Positions 52,890 to 63,221 are shown, counted from the first letter of the stretch. The stretch is 64,000 nucleotides of DNA from Sporomusa sp. KB1 (GCF_007830295.1 NZ_VLKC01000002.1:338785-402784); one strand, 5' to 3'. Notes: a model not told the origin generated them from the sequence alone. Numbers and translations are program-made.

Positions 52890-54329
52890 TCACCTTCTAC
52901 ATTTTTTTAACATCGGCCCCAGCAGTCGCTTATACACTTCAACCCCTGGCTGATTAAACGCATCCACATCAGCCAATTCGCCTTCATAGGCCACCGATAA
53001 GGCCAGGAGATATAACAATTCACCCAGATGAAAGTCATTCATCTCCGGCAGCACAAAGGTGGCATTAAAGCGGCCATCAGCACTAAGTGCCGCCGCATTA
53101 GCTTTTCTCGCGGCTTCCAGGGCCTGACTAAGCTGTAAACCCGAGATGTCTGACAGCGCAGCCGCTGACGGAAAAGCATCTGGTATCACAGGGTCATTAG
53201 CCCACTTAGCTACCTTGACAAATTGCACAATCTTATCCTTTTTTCCATCTTGATGCTGCTGTGTCTGAGCATGCATGTCAGTTGTACCCACAGCAACAAT
53301 TGGCGTCCGTCCATAGAACACCTCCCGCCCTGAGCGGTCAGTCCGCTTACCTAACGATTCAGCCAATAACTGAATATACCATTCGGCAACTGATTTGAGA
53401 TAGTCGGCATAAGGCATAAATACTTCAATATCCCGCCCATAGTTAGCAGCCGCCAGGTATTTAAGCACCGCATTAAGCATGGCCGGATTATGCCAGATAT
53501 CTTCTGTCTTACAGGCCTCATCCATCGCCCTGGCCCCGGCTAAAAAGCCGTCAATATCGAAGCCAATGCAGGCTGCCGTCACCAGTCCGACCTCGGAAAA
53601 CACACTAAACCGGCCGCCAACCCCCTCAGGGACGCTAAACATCGGCCAGCCCTGCTCACCAGCCAGCTTATGCAGCAAGGTCTCCTGAGTCCCTGTTGCC
53701 GGGTCAGTAACAGCAACCACCTGTACCGTAATATCCGGAGCTGCTTGTTTAAGAGCATCGTATACCACCATGAACGTCGACATCGTATCAAGAGTAGAAC
53801 CTGACTTAGAGATGACGATCAGCATAACACTCTGCGCCTCAGCCTTAATTTGCTCCACAAGTTCCACCGTCCGGCGCGGATCAATATTATTGCCGCTGAA
53901 ATACAGCTTCGGATACCCCTGTCGCTCCGCACTGCTCTTACTGTTCCAAAACTCACCACAGTGGACATCAAACAACACCTTATTGCCGAGATAGGACCCG
54001 CCGATACCGAAAGATAGTACCGCATCCACCTTGTACCGCAGTGACTTACCAAATTCTTTAAGTCTGGCAATTGAAGCCGGAGTGTTTAGCCTGCCGTCCT
54101 CTATATATGGCAGTTGACTAAATAATACCTTCTCAGGCGTTCCGTCTTTAGACAAATGGCCGCATATTTCACCAGTTGCCCGCATATGCTCAATCGCCCT
54201 GTGAGCAGTATTAATACGCGCAGCGATAGCAGTAACATCTGCTTGTGTTACGAATCCCTGACCATAAAGATTACTATAATCAAAAGAAAACCCTGATGGC
54301 AAAGTAACTATTGCTGATTGTCTATCCAT
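52890..54329 (-). CDS. pgi: Glucose-6-phosphate isomerase
   Basis: 479 aa with the PGI signatures GIGGSYLGNKVLFD (about 105-118), VISKSGSTLDTM (about 155-166) and a later EWYIQLLAESLGKR. Interconverts glucose- and fructose-6-phosphate and so links glycolysis to the sugar-nucleotide steps encoded next door. ATG with GGGAGG upstream. Length normal for the bacterial group. Confidence 0.94.
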   Translation of the reverse strand: MDRQSAIVTLPSGFSFDYSNLYGQGFVTQADVTAIAARINTAHRAIEHMRATGEICGHLSKDGTPEKVLFSQLPYIEDGRLNTPASIARLKEFGKSLRYKVDAVLSFGIGGSYLGNKVLFDVHCGEFWNSKSSAERQGYPKLYFSGNNIDPRRTVELVEQIKAEAQSVMLIVISKSGSTLDTMSTFMVVYDALKQAAPDITVQVVAVTDPATGTQETLLHKLAGEQGWPMFSVPEGVGGRFSVFSEVGLVTAACIGFDIDGFLAGARAMDEACKTEDIWHNPAMLNAVLKYLAAANYGRDIEVFMPYADYLKSVAEWYIQLLAESLGKRTDRSGREVFYGRTPIVAVGTTDMHAQTQQHQDGKKDKIVQFVKVAKWANDPVIPDAFPSAAALSDISGLQLSQALEAARKANAAALSADGRFNATFVLPEMNDFHLGELLYLLALSVAYEGELADVDAFNQPGVEVYKRLLGPMLKKCRR

Positions 54330-54361
54330 GCCGACCTCCCTTAGTCTTATAGTTACCGCTC

Positions 54362-55267
54362 TTACTTCGTCGCCGCAGAATCTTTCCCTAACTGACCCGC
54401 CGTTTTCAACAAATAGCGCAAAAATTGTTCCCTAAGTTCAGGACGTTTTAAGGCGTACTCCACTGTCGCCTCCAGATACCCTTGCTTATCACCAATATCA
54501 TAGCGGCGCCCCTCAAAATTATAGGCATATACCGGTTTAAAAGCAGCCAAGCGGCGCAGTGCATCTGTCAGCTGGATCTCGCCGCCCCGCCCTGGCGGTG
54601 TATCTTCCAGAAGATAAAAAATTTCCGGTTCAATCACATACCGGCCCAACACAGCAAGCTGGGACGGCGCTTCCTCAATTGTTGGCTTTTCCACCAAGTC
54701 AACAGCCCGCCACAAATTAGCCTTCACCGGCTCCGGCTTGACAATACCATAGCTTGACACCTTTTCCTTAGGCACTTCCTGCACCCCAAGAATAGTTCCC
54801 TGACAGTCGTCATAAGCATCCATCAACTGCCTAAGACAAGGCACATTGGCATCAATAATATCATCGCCAAGCAGCACAGCAAATGGCTCATTGCCAACAA
54901 ACTGCTTAGCACACAACACGGCATGCCCCAGCCCTTTGGCTTCTTTCTGGCGCACATAGTGAATCGTGACCTCCGCTAGCTCCTCCACCAGCCCCAGAAG
55001 CTCGTATTTGCCCTGGGCCTTAAGCGTTATCTCCAGCTCAATCGCCCGGTCAAAATGGTCCTCAATCGCCCGTTTGTTCCGGCCGGTAATAATGAGGATT
55101 TCCTCAATACCAGACTGAATGGCCTCCTCAATAATAAACTGAATAGCAGGTTTATCCACAATTGGCAGCATCTCTTTAGGCTGTGCCTTGGTAGCCGGTA
55201 AAAACCGGGTCCCCAGACCAGCCGCAGGAATAATCGCCTTTTTTATTTTGGGATGAGTTTTAGACAT
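54362..55267 (-). CDS. galU: UTP-glucose-1-phosphate uridylyltransferase
   Basis: 301 aa. N-terminal nucleotide-binding IIPAAGLGTRFLPATKAQPKE (about 13-33), IVDKPAIQFIIEEAI, and a later VEKPTIEEAPSQLAVLGRYV, typical of GalU. Makes UDP-glucose for the dehydrogenase and epimerase at 60675-63013. Between the phosphohexomutase and pgi genes. Confidence 0.95.
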   Translation of the reverse strand: MSKTHPKIKKAIIPAAGLGTRFLPATKAQPKEMLPIVDKPAIQFIIEEAIQSGIEEILIITGRNKRAIEDHFDRAIELEITLKAQGKYELLGLVEELAEVTIHYVRQKEAKGLGHAVLCAKQFVGNEPFAVLLGDDIIDANVPCLRQLMDAYDDCQGTILGVQEVPKEKVSSYGIVKPEPVKANLWRAVDLVEKPTIEEAPSQLAVLGRYVIEPEIFYLLEDTPPGRGGEIQLTDALRRLAAFKPVYAYNFEGRRYDIGDKQGYLEATVEYALKRPELREQFLRYLLKTAGQLGKDSAATK

Positions 55268-55289
55268 ATACTCAGTCCTTTCTTTTAAT

Positions 55290-56651
55290 CTACCCCTGAA
55301 TCAGCGCCAGCAATTCCTTGGTCTTCTCTTCCATCAGCTTGACATCACACCTCGACTCCACATTAAGCCTGAGCACAGGCTCAGTATTCGACATCCTCAC
55401 ATTAAACCGCCACTTGTCATACTCCATACTTAGTCCGTCAACGCGTTCAATCTTCAGTGCCCCTGGCGTATACTTTTCCTCAATCTGTTGAATAACAGCC
55501 TTGGCATCAACTACCGTGCTATTAATTTCGCCACTTACCGGATAGCAAGCCACTCTTTCCCGCATCAGCACTGACAAGGGCTTACCCTCGCGGCAGAGAA
55601 TTTCCAGCACTAAGAGCCAGGGAATCATGCCACTGTCGCAATAAGAAAAGTCCTTGAAATAATGATGGGCTGACATCTCCCCGCCATATACAGCATCTTC
55701 CTTACGCATCCGCTCTTTGATAAAAGCATGACCGCTTTTGGACAACACTGGAATCCCGCCTGCTTTCTCCACAAGTTCAATCGTGTTCCAAGTAAGACGT
55801 GGGTCATAAATAATTTTGGACCCAGGCTGGCGCTGCAGAAAAGCCTGTGCCAAAAAGCCGACAAGATAATACCCTTCAATAAAGTCCCCTTTTTCATCAA
55901 ACAAAAAGCACCGGTCAAAATCTCCGTCCCAGGCAATACCAACATCAGCGCCATTCTCACGCACCACCTTGGCAGTCACTTCGCGGTTCTCTATCAGCAA
56001 AGGATTAGGCACCCCATTAGGAAAATTACCATCAGGCTGGTGGTTGACTTTGATGAACTCAAACGGCAGGTATGGCTCAAGCGCATCAATCACGGCCCCA
56101 GCGCCACCATTACCGGCATTTACAACCACCTTTAGCGGCTTAAGTGCAGCCTTGTCCACATAGGTGAGTAAGTGCTCGATATAATCTTTGAGAATATCTA
56201 CATAAGTGACCGTCCCAGGAATAATATCCCCGTTAACAGGCGCGAATGCACCAGTAACCACCTGTTCCTCAAGCTCCTTAAGACCAGTATCACTGCTGAT
56301 CGGCCTGGACTCTGCCCGCACCAGCTTCATGCCATTATAGTCCTTAGGATTATGACTGGCTGTAATCATAATACCGCCGTCCAGCTTTAAATGTGCAGTA
56401 GCAAAATATATCTGCTCTGTCCCGCACAAGCCGATATCAACAACATCACACCCCATTTCTGTAAGCCCTTTAATTAATGCGCTTTTAAAAGCAGGACCTG
56501 ACAATCGAATATCATTACCAACAGCCACTTTTCTGACCTCAAATATATCTACAAAGGCACGTCCAATGCGGTACGCTATTGCCTCATTCAGTTCCTCCGG
56601 AACCTTCCCGCGAATATCATACGCTTTAAAAGCAGCCCGTTTAATTTCCAT
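55290..56651 (-). CDS. Phosphomannomutase/phosphoglucomutase
   Basis: 453 aa from ATG 56651 (GGGG upstream). Active-site serine loop [14 protein letters not shown] (about 94-107), metal loop AWDGDFDRC (about 240-248) and sugar-binding [10 protein letters not shown] (about 318-327). The GEMSAHHYF form is found in bifunctional AlgC-type enzymes, giving glucose-1-phosphate for GalU and mannose-1-phosphate for ManC; both are encoded nearby, so dual activity is likely. Confidence 0.93.
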   Translation of the reverse strand: MEIKRAAFKAYDIRGKVPEELNEAIAYRIGRAFVDIFEVRKVAVGNDIRLSGPAFKSALIKGLTEMGCDVVDIGLCGTEQIYFATAHLKLDGGIMITASHNPKDYNGMKLVRAESRPISSDTGLKELEEQVVTGAFAPVNGDIIPGTVTYVDILKDYIEHLLTYVDKAALKPLKVVVNAGNGGAGAVIDALEPYLPFEFIKVNHQPDGNFPNGVPNPLLIENREVTAKVVRENGADVGIAWDGDFDRCFLFDEKGDFIEGYYLVGFLAQAFLQRQPGSKIIYDPRLTWNTIELVEKAGGIPVLSKSGHAFIKERMRKEDAVYGGEMSAHHYFKDFSYCDSGMIPWLLVLEILCREGKPLSVLMRERVACYPVSGEINSTVVDAKAVIQQIEEKYTPGALKIERVDGLSMEYDKWRFNVRMSNTEPVLRLNVESRCDVKLMEEKTKELLALIQG

Positions 56652-56703
56652 TGTGACCCCGCCCTTTCTTTTTCTCAACCATATACTATATACTACACCA
56701 AAT

Positions 56704-56744
56704 AAAAATATTCCTGTACAGCCTAGCTGCCAGGAATATTTTTT
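56704..56744. terminator. Bidirectional terminator upstream of phosphohexomutase gene
   Basis: AAAAATATTCCTG / CAGGAATATTTTT, 13-bp perfect stem with T-runs at both ends. It lies between the coiled-coil gene at 57029 and the mutase gene. The remaining 56745-57028 shows no ORF or RNA signal I can support. Confidence 0.8.
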
Positions 56745-57028
56745 AGCGTTTCAAGCTGAAATTGTGTGCCTGAATTCCTCATTCACAGCCAGCCTCGCTC
56801 AAAAAACCATCCTCTTCCTCCAGAGCCTGTTCTGTTAATTCTGTCGCTGTCATTTTCCAGTTTTTCACCAGCTAACCACTTCAGCAGCAACTGTGCCACT
56901 TGCCGCATCACCTCAGCAAACCACCAGACTGGCGGACGATCCAGATTTTATCGAAGTGTCGGAACCCATTTATACCTATATAAGTAGAAAAAATCCATTG
57001 ATATTGATAATGCCTAGCACCAAATATA

Positions 57029-57403
57029 TTAGATTGCCCGCTTTAATCCTTGAATTTCCGCTTCCTGATGAGTCGTACGCACCGCTAATACATCAAGCAT
57101 ATCTCCATGATGTTCTTGTGTTGTCTCTATTTTGTCCACCTTTTCACCAAGTACATTAACCACCGTAACAATATCGGCAAAACCCTTCTCCAGCTTAGCA
57201 TCAAGATCGGCTATCTCCTGCTTTAAGTCAACAACATCTTGTTTTAGCCCGCTAACATCCTGTTGCAGTCCAGCAACATCCTCTTTCAGTCCGCTGACAT
57301 CCTGACGCAGTTCCTCGGTAACCGCATTATTATGGCCTACCATTTGAATAAGCTGGGCCATCATTTTTTCCATACGGTCAAGACGTTCCTCACTCACTGG
57401 CAA
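57029..57403 (-). CDS. Coiled-coil protein with heptad repeats, 124 aa
   Basis: Starts MPVSEERLDRMEKMMAQLIQ; then heptads repeat almost exactly: DVSGLKE, DVAGLQQ, DVSGLKQ, DVVDLKQ (about 35-62). The rest is also helical. No catalytic motif. Such runs form long trimeric or dimeric coiled coils and vary in copy number between strains. It lies between ManC and the mutase gene but has no known part in sugar synthesis. Compare 43567-43875. Confidence 0.75.
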   Translation of the reverse strand: MPVSEERLDRMEKMMAQLIQMVGHNNAVTEELRQDVSGLKEDVAGLQQDVSGLKQDVVDLKQEIADLDAKLEKGFADIVTVVNVLGEKVDKIETTQEHHGDMLDVLAVRTTHQEAEIQGLKRAI

Positions 57404-57423
57404 CCTCCTTGCTGCACTTATAT

Positions 57424-58806
57424 TTACGCCCGCCCATACACATCGTCAAAACGCACAATATCATCCTCCTCAAGATAACTGCCGTTTTGCACCTCAATGA
57501 TCTCCAGCGGTATCCTCCCTGGATTCTCCAGTCGATGCTTGGTAGATGGCGGAATATAGACACTCTCATTGACATGCACCATCTGCTCCTGTTCACCAAT
57601 CGTAACCTTGGCTGTGCCACCGATGACAATCCAATGCTCACTGCGATGATAATGTAGTTGCAGACTGAGCTGCTGACCAGGCGCTACCATAATTTTTTTC
57701 ATCTTGTAGCCAGTGCCCTCGCCCAAGACCGTATAGCTGCCCCAGGGCCGGTACATGGTCGTGTGCTCATCCACCTCGCGCCGCCCGCGAGCCTTAAGCT
57801 CGGCAACCACATCCTTGACCTTTTGCGATTCACCCCGTTTGGCAACCACAATAACATCATCGGTCTCAACAACCAGCACATCCTCTAAGCCAATGCCCGC
57901 AATTAAGCGGTTACGCCCTAGCATAAGTGTATTTGAGCAATTGATCGGCAGACAGTCGCCTTGAAGAGCATTGCCGGAATGGTCCTTTTCTAACACATCA
58001 TAGATGGCATCCCAAGAACCAATGTCATTCCAATTGGCAGTTAGTGGCACCATCACCACCTGCAACGATTTTTCAGCTACCGCGTAGTCAATAGAAATAC
58101 TAGGCATACTGTCGAAATTCCTGATGACTTCCACCAATGGGGCTGACACCAGCTGATAAATCTCCGGCACATGCTCACGAAACTCTTCCATGATATGACC
58201 GGTAGTAAAGGCAAACATACCCGAGTTCCAATAATAATTACCTGCGGCCAGATATTGCTTGGCCGTTTCTTTGTCAGGCTTCTCCCGGAAAGAGTCTACC
58301 TGGTACGCAGTGCCAAGAGATTTACCTGCCTGAATATAACCATATCCGGTCTCTGGCTTATTAGGCTTAATGCCCAGGGTAACCACCTTATCCTGCGCCG
58401 CCAGTTCAACAGCCTGCCGTACATTTTTGATGAAAATATCAACAGGCTGAATAATATGGTCAGCAGGCGTAATAAATAGTACTTCCTCTGCAACAGCGCC
58501 CAGCTCGTCCTGACAAAACCGCGCCGCTAACGCTATCGCCGGGGCCGTATTACGGGCAACCGGTTCAAGCAGGATATGCGCGCTGCTTGCGCCACAAGTA
58601 GCCAGCTCAGTCTTGACATGGTGAGTATATTCTTTATTAGTTACGACAACAATGTCTGACGGTTTCAGCAAAGGCAGAAAGCGCTTGACAGTTTGCGTTA
58701 ACAATGAGTCAGAATCCCCGAGTTTTAGAAATTGCTTCGGCATACAGGTGCGAGATAATGGAAACAAGCGTGTGCCACCGCCGCCAGCAAGAATAATAAG
58801 TTTCAT
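57424..58806 (-). CDS. manC: Mannose-1-phosphate guanylyltransferase / mannose-6-phosphate isomerase (ManC type)
   Basis: 460 aa from ATG 58806 (a GTG two codons above is the alternative). N-terminal nucleotidyltransferase IILAGGGGTRLFPLSR (about 3-18) and FREKPDKETAKQYL, then a C-terminal cupin domain (about 345-450, LQLHYHRSEHWIVIGGTAKVT) of the type II isomerase. Makes GDP-mannose from mannose-1-phosphate, and the cupin may supply mannose-6-phosphate from fructose-6-phosphate. Works with the phosphohexomutase gene close by. Confidence 0.92.
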   Translation of the reverse strand: MKLIILAGGGGTRLFPLSRTCMPKQFLKLGDSDSLLTQTVKRFLPLLKPSDIVVVTNKEYTHHVKTELATCGASSAHILLEPVARNTAPAIALAARFCQDELGAVAEEVLFITPADHIIQPVDIFIKNVRQAVELAAQDKVVTLGIKPNKPETGYGYIQAGKSLGTAYQVDSFREKPDKETAKQYLAAGNYYWNSGMFAFTTGHIMEEFREHVPEIYQLVSAPLVEVIRNFDSMPSISIDYAVAEKSLQVVMVPLTANWNDIGSWDAIYDVLEKDHSGNALQGDCLPINCSNTLMLGRNRLIAGIGLEDVLVVETDDVIVVAKRGESQKVKDVVAELKARGRREVDEHTTMYRPWGSYTVLGEGTGYKMKKIMVAPGQQLSLQLHYHRSEHWIVIGGTAKVTIGEQEQMVHVNESVYIPPSTKHRLENPGRIPLEIIEVQNGSYLEEDDIVRFDDVYGRA

Positions 58807-58891
58807 ATGCACTCCGTCTCCCTTGTGCTCCTATTGATTATACGTTTTCTAGCAGTGTGCTTAGCAAGACATATCCTTATTATACCATAAA

Positions 58892-59326
58892 TTAGGTCTT
58901 TTCCCTTCTTATTATGGCAAATAGAATAAACACCATGGCAGCGGCAGCATCCAATACCACATCACCAAAACGACTGCTGCGCCCAATCGTGAACCCTTGA
59001 TGAATTTCGTCAGCCAGTGCAAGTAAGGTTATCGCCATAGCGGCTTTAGCCACCGACCTATTCATGGCGAGATATAACGCCATTCCAAGAAAACCAAATA
59101 AAAATATATGGCCCAGCTTATGAAGAATATAATCAGGGTGAGGACTAATACTATAGGAAAAAAAGCCGCTGGAACCCCATTTTATCGAGTATTGTATAAC
59201 CCAAGCATATAATTCAGGCGGCAAAATTTTTTCAAAAAATACCAGATTGGGGATATCAGACAATACCGAAATAACTGCCATCAGACCAAAAGCAAGGTAC
59301 CAGTAATAACTATTAACCTTTTTCAA
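58892..59326 (-). CDS. VanZ family membrane protein
   Basis: 144 aa with four membrane helices; KLGHIFLFGFLGMALYLAM and ALADEIHQGFTIGRSSRFGDV are the VanZ-like signature. The family includes teicoplanin-resistance protein VanZ, but most members have no known role; some are linked to envelope polysaccharides. Stands alone between ManC and the hypothetical gene at 59457. Confidence 0.88.
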   Translation of the reverse strand: MKKVNSYYWYLAFGLMAVISVLSDIPNLVFFEKILPPELYAWVIQYSIKWGSSGFFSYSISPHPDYILHKLGHIFLFGFLGMALYLAMNRSVAKAAMAITLLALADEIHQGFTIGRSSRFGDVVLDAAAAMVFILFAIIRREKT

Positions 59327-59416
59327 ACTTCTTACAATCTCCTTTTTTGCGACTCACCAAATGCATATCTCTACATTTATAATATCATCCAGAATCATAT
59401 TGATGCAACTAAACTA

Positions 59417-59450
59417 GAAAAGGTCCTACCTGCAATAGAGGTAGAACCTT
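59417..59450 (-). terminator. Terminator after the 67-aa gene
   Basis: AAGGTCCTACCT / AGGTAGAACCTT stem with one mismatch and a short U-run on the minus strand. Confidence 0.6.
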
Positions 59451-59456
59451 AACCAT

Positions 59457-59660
59457 TTATGGGGTTCGGCTAAGACACTTGCTAGCAAAAGCAATATATT
59501 CTTGCATAGCCTCTGTGATACTTTGATACTGTTCGTGAGACAGTCCAGCAATAATACTGGTACCTACCGCTTCCCGATAGATTTCATCAATTTGATAAGA
59601 ACGATACCCTAAATCTGATAGCTGCTTTTCCAAAGACGCAATCCGCTCTAAGTCGCTCAA
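59457..59660 (-). CDS. Hypothetical protein, 67 aa
   Basis: Start at TTG 59660 is preferred (AAGGTGGGAAG upstream, product MSDLERIASLEKQLSDLGYR); a GTG at 59684 would add 8 residues. The product is predicted to be a helical hairpin with heptad-like leucines and no cysteine or membrane segment. No family recognised. It lies within the polysaccharide block and ends at a terminator. Confidence 0.65.
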   Translation of the reverse strand: MSDLERIASLEKQLSDLGYRSYQIDEIYREAVGTSIIAGLSHEQYQSITEAMQEYIAFASKCLSRTP

Positions 59661-59864
59661 TATACTTCCCACCTTACCAGACACATTTTATCGCACTCCT
59701 ACGCAACCAGTTCCTAAATTCAATTAAATACCTTTATTTCCATTATATGGTATTCACGTGTTATAGTCAATAAATAGTTTTTCTGGTAGATGCGTGGGCA
59801 AGAATCTTCCTGGAAAAGAACGGATATTGTAACCTATATTGTCTTTGTGAGCGGCCATCGGGTT

Positions 59865-60653
59865 TTACATTCCTATCTTATTAAGCAACTTTTGAAAAAT
59901 ACCAGCCTTTTTATGTGGTTGCTGTATTTCAAAAATTTCTACATCCTGACTATCAATAATTTTTTGGGAATTGCTTGTTAACACTTGCCGGGCCTTCTCT
60001 AAGCCAATTAAGGCGACAATTTTTTCAGCCGCTTTGGTTAAATCCGGATTACGGTGCCTATCACTGTGGGCATCAGAACCAATACAATGGACCATGTTCC
60101 TGCTAAGCAGCAGTTCTGTCATTTTCATGGGTCTTTCACCCATACGCCCGATAATACTGGCTCCATTTACCTGTGTTAAAACGCCCCTTCGTATCCATTC
60201 CACAATAATTTCCGGGTCCTTGGCCAGCACCGGATGACGCTCAGGGTGAGCCAAAATCGGCGTTATGCCACGAGCCTGCAGGCTGAAGAAAAAGTCTTCA
60301 GTAAAACCGGGTATCTCCATTGCCGGTAATTCCACCAGCATATAACGACCACTATTTATACAATAGGGCCCTGGCCCTTTAACAAGATCTAAGATATCCC
60401 GGTGAATTGCAACTTCACCACCTGGATAGATAGGAATCTCCAAGCCAAACTTGCGGCCCTCCTGTTTTAGTAAATGACAGCTTTCGACAATCTGTTCCCA
60501 AGCCGGGAACTGTTCCCCTTCAATTACATGAGGAGTTGCTACAATCGCCTTGGTATTATTTTTTTGGGCAATAGCCAACATTTTAATTGATGTTTCCAAG
60601 TCTTTTGCACCATCGTCAATAGTAGGCAACAGGTGGCAATGTAAGTCCAGCAT
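59865..60653 (-). CDS. CpsB/YwqE-type protein-tyrosine phosphatase (PHP domain)
   Basis: 262 aa. PHP-domain metal site MLDLHCHLLPTIDDGAKD at the N-terminus and later ILAHPERHPV and IGSDAHSD, all needed for the trinuclear metal centre. Enzymes of this family remove phosphate from the tyrosine-rich tail of BY-kinases and control capsule chain length. No BY-kinase or Wzz is in the window, so its partner must be to the right. Ahead of the epimerase and dehydrogenase genes in reading order reversed; likely same operon. Confidence 0.92.
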   Translation of the reverse strand: MLDLHCHLLPTIDDGAKDLETSIKMLAIAQKNNTKAIVATPHVIEGEQFPAWEQIVESCHLLKQEGRKFGLEIPIYPGGEVAIHRDILDLVKGPGPYCINSGRYMLVELPAMEIPGFTEDFFFSLQARGITPILAHPERHPVLAKDPEIIVEWIRRGVLTQVNGASIIGRMGERPMKMTELLLSRNMVHCIGSDAHSDRHRNPDLTKAAEKIVALIGLEKARQVLTSNSQKIIDSQDVEIFEIQQPHKKAGIFQKLLNKIGM

Positions 60654-60674
60654 TTATACGATCTCCTTATAACC

Positions 60675-61691
60675 CTATTTCATCTTATAATAGTCACAAT
60701 ACCAATCGGCAAACCTTTGTAACCCATCTTCTATTGATGTGTGAGGCTTAAACCCTACCGCCTGCTGCAACAAATCAGTGGCGGCATAGGTAGCAGGTAC
60801 ATCACCTTGTTTGATAGGCTCAAATATCTTTTCAAATACTACCTTCCTGCCGACAGCCTTGCTTAAACATTTCTCCAGCGTTTCAATAAATACCATCAGC
60901 TTCTCAGGGCTACTGTTGCCGATATTAAACACTTGGTGAGGAGCCGTAGTAACCCCAACAGGACAATTACCAAGAAGTCTCTCAATCCCCTCCACGATAT
61001 CATCAATATACGTGAAGTCGCGATAGAGGTCGTGGGCAAAATCTCCGTTGTTAAAGATCTTAATTGGCTCCCCTGAAAAATACTTCCGAGTGAACCCAAA
61101 ATACGCCATATCCGGACGGCCCATAGGGCCATACACTGTGAAAAATCGCAGTCCTGTAGCCGGAATAGCATAGAGATGACTGTAGGTATAAGCCATCAAT
61201 TCATTTGACTTTTTCGTAGCAGCATAGAGAGAGACAGGCTTGTCCACAAAATCCGCTTCAGAGAACGGCACTTTTTTATTTGCGCCATATACAGAGCTGG
61301 AGGATGCATAGATGAGGTGGTCTACCGGATTATACCTACAGGCTTCAAGGATGTTATAAAAGCCGATAATATTGCTTTGGATATACACATCCGGATTCTC
61401 GATTGAATACCGTACACCAGCTTGAGCGGCAAGATTAACTACAATTTTTGGCTTGTACTCTTCAAAAGTCTTAGTAATTATATCCTTGTCTGAAATATCA
61501 CCCTTGATGAAAGTAAACTTCTCAAAGGGTGTAAGCTGTTTCAGACGAGCATACTTAAGATTAATATCATAGTAGTCATTTATATTGTCAATACCTATCA
61601 CCCGGCAGCCATGCTCCAGTAGTTTTCTGGATAAAAAGTAGCCGATGAATCCTGCCGCACCGGTAACAAGGTACGTTCTGGTAGTATCCAC
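60675..61691 (-). CDS. UDP-glucuronate 4-epimerase-like NAD-dependent epimerase
   Basis: 338 aa from GTG 61691, with GGGAGGAAG upstream. SDR fold with TGAAGFIGYFLSRKLL (about 11-26), SSSVYG (about 131-136) and the catalytic YAATKKSNE (about 156-164). Length and the RFFTVYGPMGRPDMAYF region fit the CapI/LpsL group that turns UDP-glucuronate into UDP-galacturonate. The UDP-glucose dehydrogenase that supplies UDP-glucuronate is the next gene upstream, 5 nt apart. Confidence 0.9.
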   Translation of the reverse strand: MDTTRTYLVTGAAGFIGYFLSRKLLEHGCRVIGIDNINDYYDINLKYARLKQLTPFEKFTFIKGDISDKDIITKTFEEYKPKIVVNLAAQAGVRYSIENPDVYIQSNIIGFYNILEACRYNPVDHLIYASSSSVYGANKKVPFSEADFVDKPVSLYAATKKSNELMAYTYSHLYAIPATGLRFFTVYGPMGRPDMAYFGFTRKYFSGEPIKIFNNGDFAHDLYRDFTYIDDIVEGIERLLGNCPVGVTTAPHQVFNIGNSSPEKLMVFIETLEKCLSKAVGRKVVFEKIFEPIKQGDVPATYAATDLLQQAVGFKPHTSIEDGLQRFADWYCDYYKMK

Positions 61692-61696
61692 TTCAG

Positions 61697-63013
61697 CTAC
61701 TTCCTCCCGATGGAGTAATATTCTACCCCTGCTGCTTTCATTTCATTTATTTGATAGATATTTCTGCCATCATAGACCAACGGAGTTCGCATAAGGTTCC
61801 TATATTCCTCTGGCTTCACAGCCTTTATCTCGCCCCACTCTGTAAAGATAAAACAAACATTAGCCTCTTTCAGGGCTTCTGCCACATTCTCAACGTATTT
61901 TATACTTCCCCTGCCATTGTCCCCTTCTGGAAACTTTCTTTTGAAATTTTCAGCACCAACAGGGTCATACGCATAAAGTTTGGCCCCCTGCGCTAATAAT
62001 AAAGGTACATTGGCAAGTGCTGGTGCTTCTCGCAGATCATCAGTTCCAGGCTTGAAGGTCAGTCCAAGAATTGCAACTTTCAAACCATTAAATGTAATGA
62101 GTCTTTGATTGGCCTTCTTATATAGTACCGTTTTCTGCTCAGTATTCACATCAATAGCAGCCTTAACTGTTTTCAGTTCATAGCCGTTCTGCCTTGCCAG
62201 ATACTCCAGCGCTTTTGTATCTTTAGGAAAGCAAGAACCGCCATAACCAATACCCGCATTTAAAAATTTATTGCCAATGCGTTCATCATAACTCATACCT
62301 TTAGCGACATCCTGAATATCTGCTCCTACCAGTTCACAGAGGTTAGCGATGTCGTTCATATAAGAAATCTTAAGTGCAAGGAAATCGTTAGCAGCGTATT
62401 TTATCATCTCCGCCGACCTTCTGCTCACAGCTACTATGGGCAGATTGAAGGGCTCATATATCTTCATGAGCATTTCTTCCGCCCATTTACTTTCCGTTCC
62501 GATGATAATTCTTGCAGCCTGCAGTGTGTCATACACTGCCGTGCCTTGCGCTAAAAACTCAGGATTAGAGGCGACTTCGACTTTTACATTATTTAGTAAG
62601 AAGTCCTTAATAAACTGCTCTACTTTGTCATTTGTTCCGACAGGAACTGTAGATTTTACTACAACCAGGCAATCCTTTTCAATTGTTTCCGCAATCTGCC
62701 TGGCCACTGTCGCTATATGGGAAAGATTAGCAGAACCATCAGCTTGCTCAGGAGTTCCCACACCGATAAAGATCGCGTCTGCATCTTTGTAGGCTGAAAC
62801 ATAATCTGTAGTATACGCGAGTCTACCGGCTGCATAATTTTGTTGCATCAACTCTTCGAGCCCAGCCTCATAAATAGGAGAAATACCTTGCTTCATTGTT
62901 GCTATTTTATTCTCATCAATATCAACGCAAGTGACTTGATGACCGATTTCGGCAAAACAAACGCCTGCAACTAAGCCGACATAACCGGTTCCTGCTACTG
63001 CTATTTTATACAT
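61697..63013 (-). CDS. ugd: UDP-glucose 6-dehydrogenase
   Basis: 438 aa. NAD site KIAVAGTGYVGLVAGVCFAE (about 3-22), active-site cysteine in GIGYGGSCFPKDTKAL (about 257-272), and C-terminal UDP-binding region. The GGSCFPKD form assigns it to UDP-glucose rather than UDP-HexNAc. Makes UDP-glucuronate from the GalU product. SD GGAAGG precedes the ATG. Confidence 0.94.
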   Translation of the reverse strand: MYKIAVAGTGYVGLVAGVCFAEIGHQVTCVDIDENKIATMKQGISPIYEAGLEELMQQNYAAGRLAYTTDYVSAYKDADAIFIGVGTPEQADGSANLSHIATVARQIAETIEKDCLVVVKSTVPVGTNDKVEQFIKDFLLNNVKVEVASNPEFLAQGTAVYDTLQAARIIIGTESKWAEEMLMKIYEPFNLPIVAVSRRSAEMIKYAANDFLALKISYMNDIANLCELVGADIQDVAKGMSYDERIGNKFLNAGIGYGGSCFPKDTKALEYLARQNGYELKTVKAAIDVNTEQKTVLYKKANQRLITFNGLKVAILGLTFKPGTDDLREAPALANVPLLLAQGAKLYAYDPVGAENFKRKFPEGDNGRGSIKYVENVAEALKEANVCFIFTEWGEIKAVKPEEYRNLMRTPLVYDGRNIYQINEMKAAGVEYYSIGRK

Positions 63014-63193
63014 AAATACCTTCCTTCACAGTTATAGCAATTTCTAATATCCCAGAAGCAGCACCTTGTCCGTTGCTGCCCTGCGGCCACAATATCAATT
63101 CGTGTTCCCACCCTATTATATCATACTGCCAACAATACGAAACAGTAGCAACTGCATAGTAATTTAAGTCATTATAATGGCAGTTATGCTAAA

Positions 63194-63221
63194 GGCTGAC
63201 CTAAAATAATTTAGGCCAGCC
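63194..63221 (-). terminator. Hairpin downstream of wzi-like gene
   Basis: GGCTG..CTAAA / TTTAG..CAGCC stem with a mismatched middle, 40 nt after the stop codon; a short U-run follows on the minus strand. Confidence 0.5.

Noticed and set aside
57245..57310. CRISPR-like array in the repeat stretch of the coiled-coil gene
   Set aside because: The repeated units are in-frame 21-nt heptad codons without spacers, so it is protein repeat structure.
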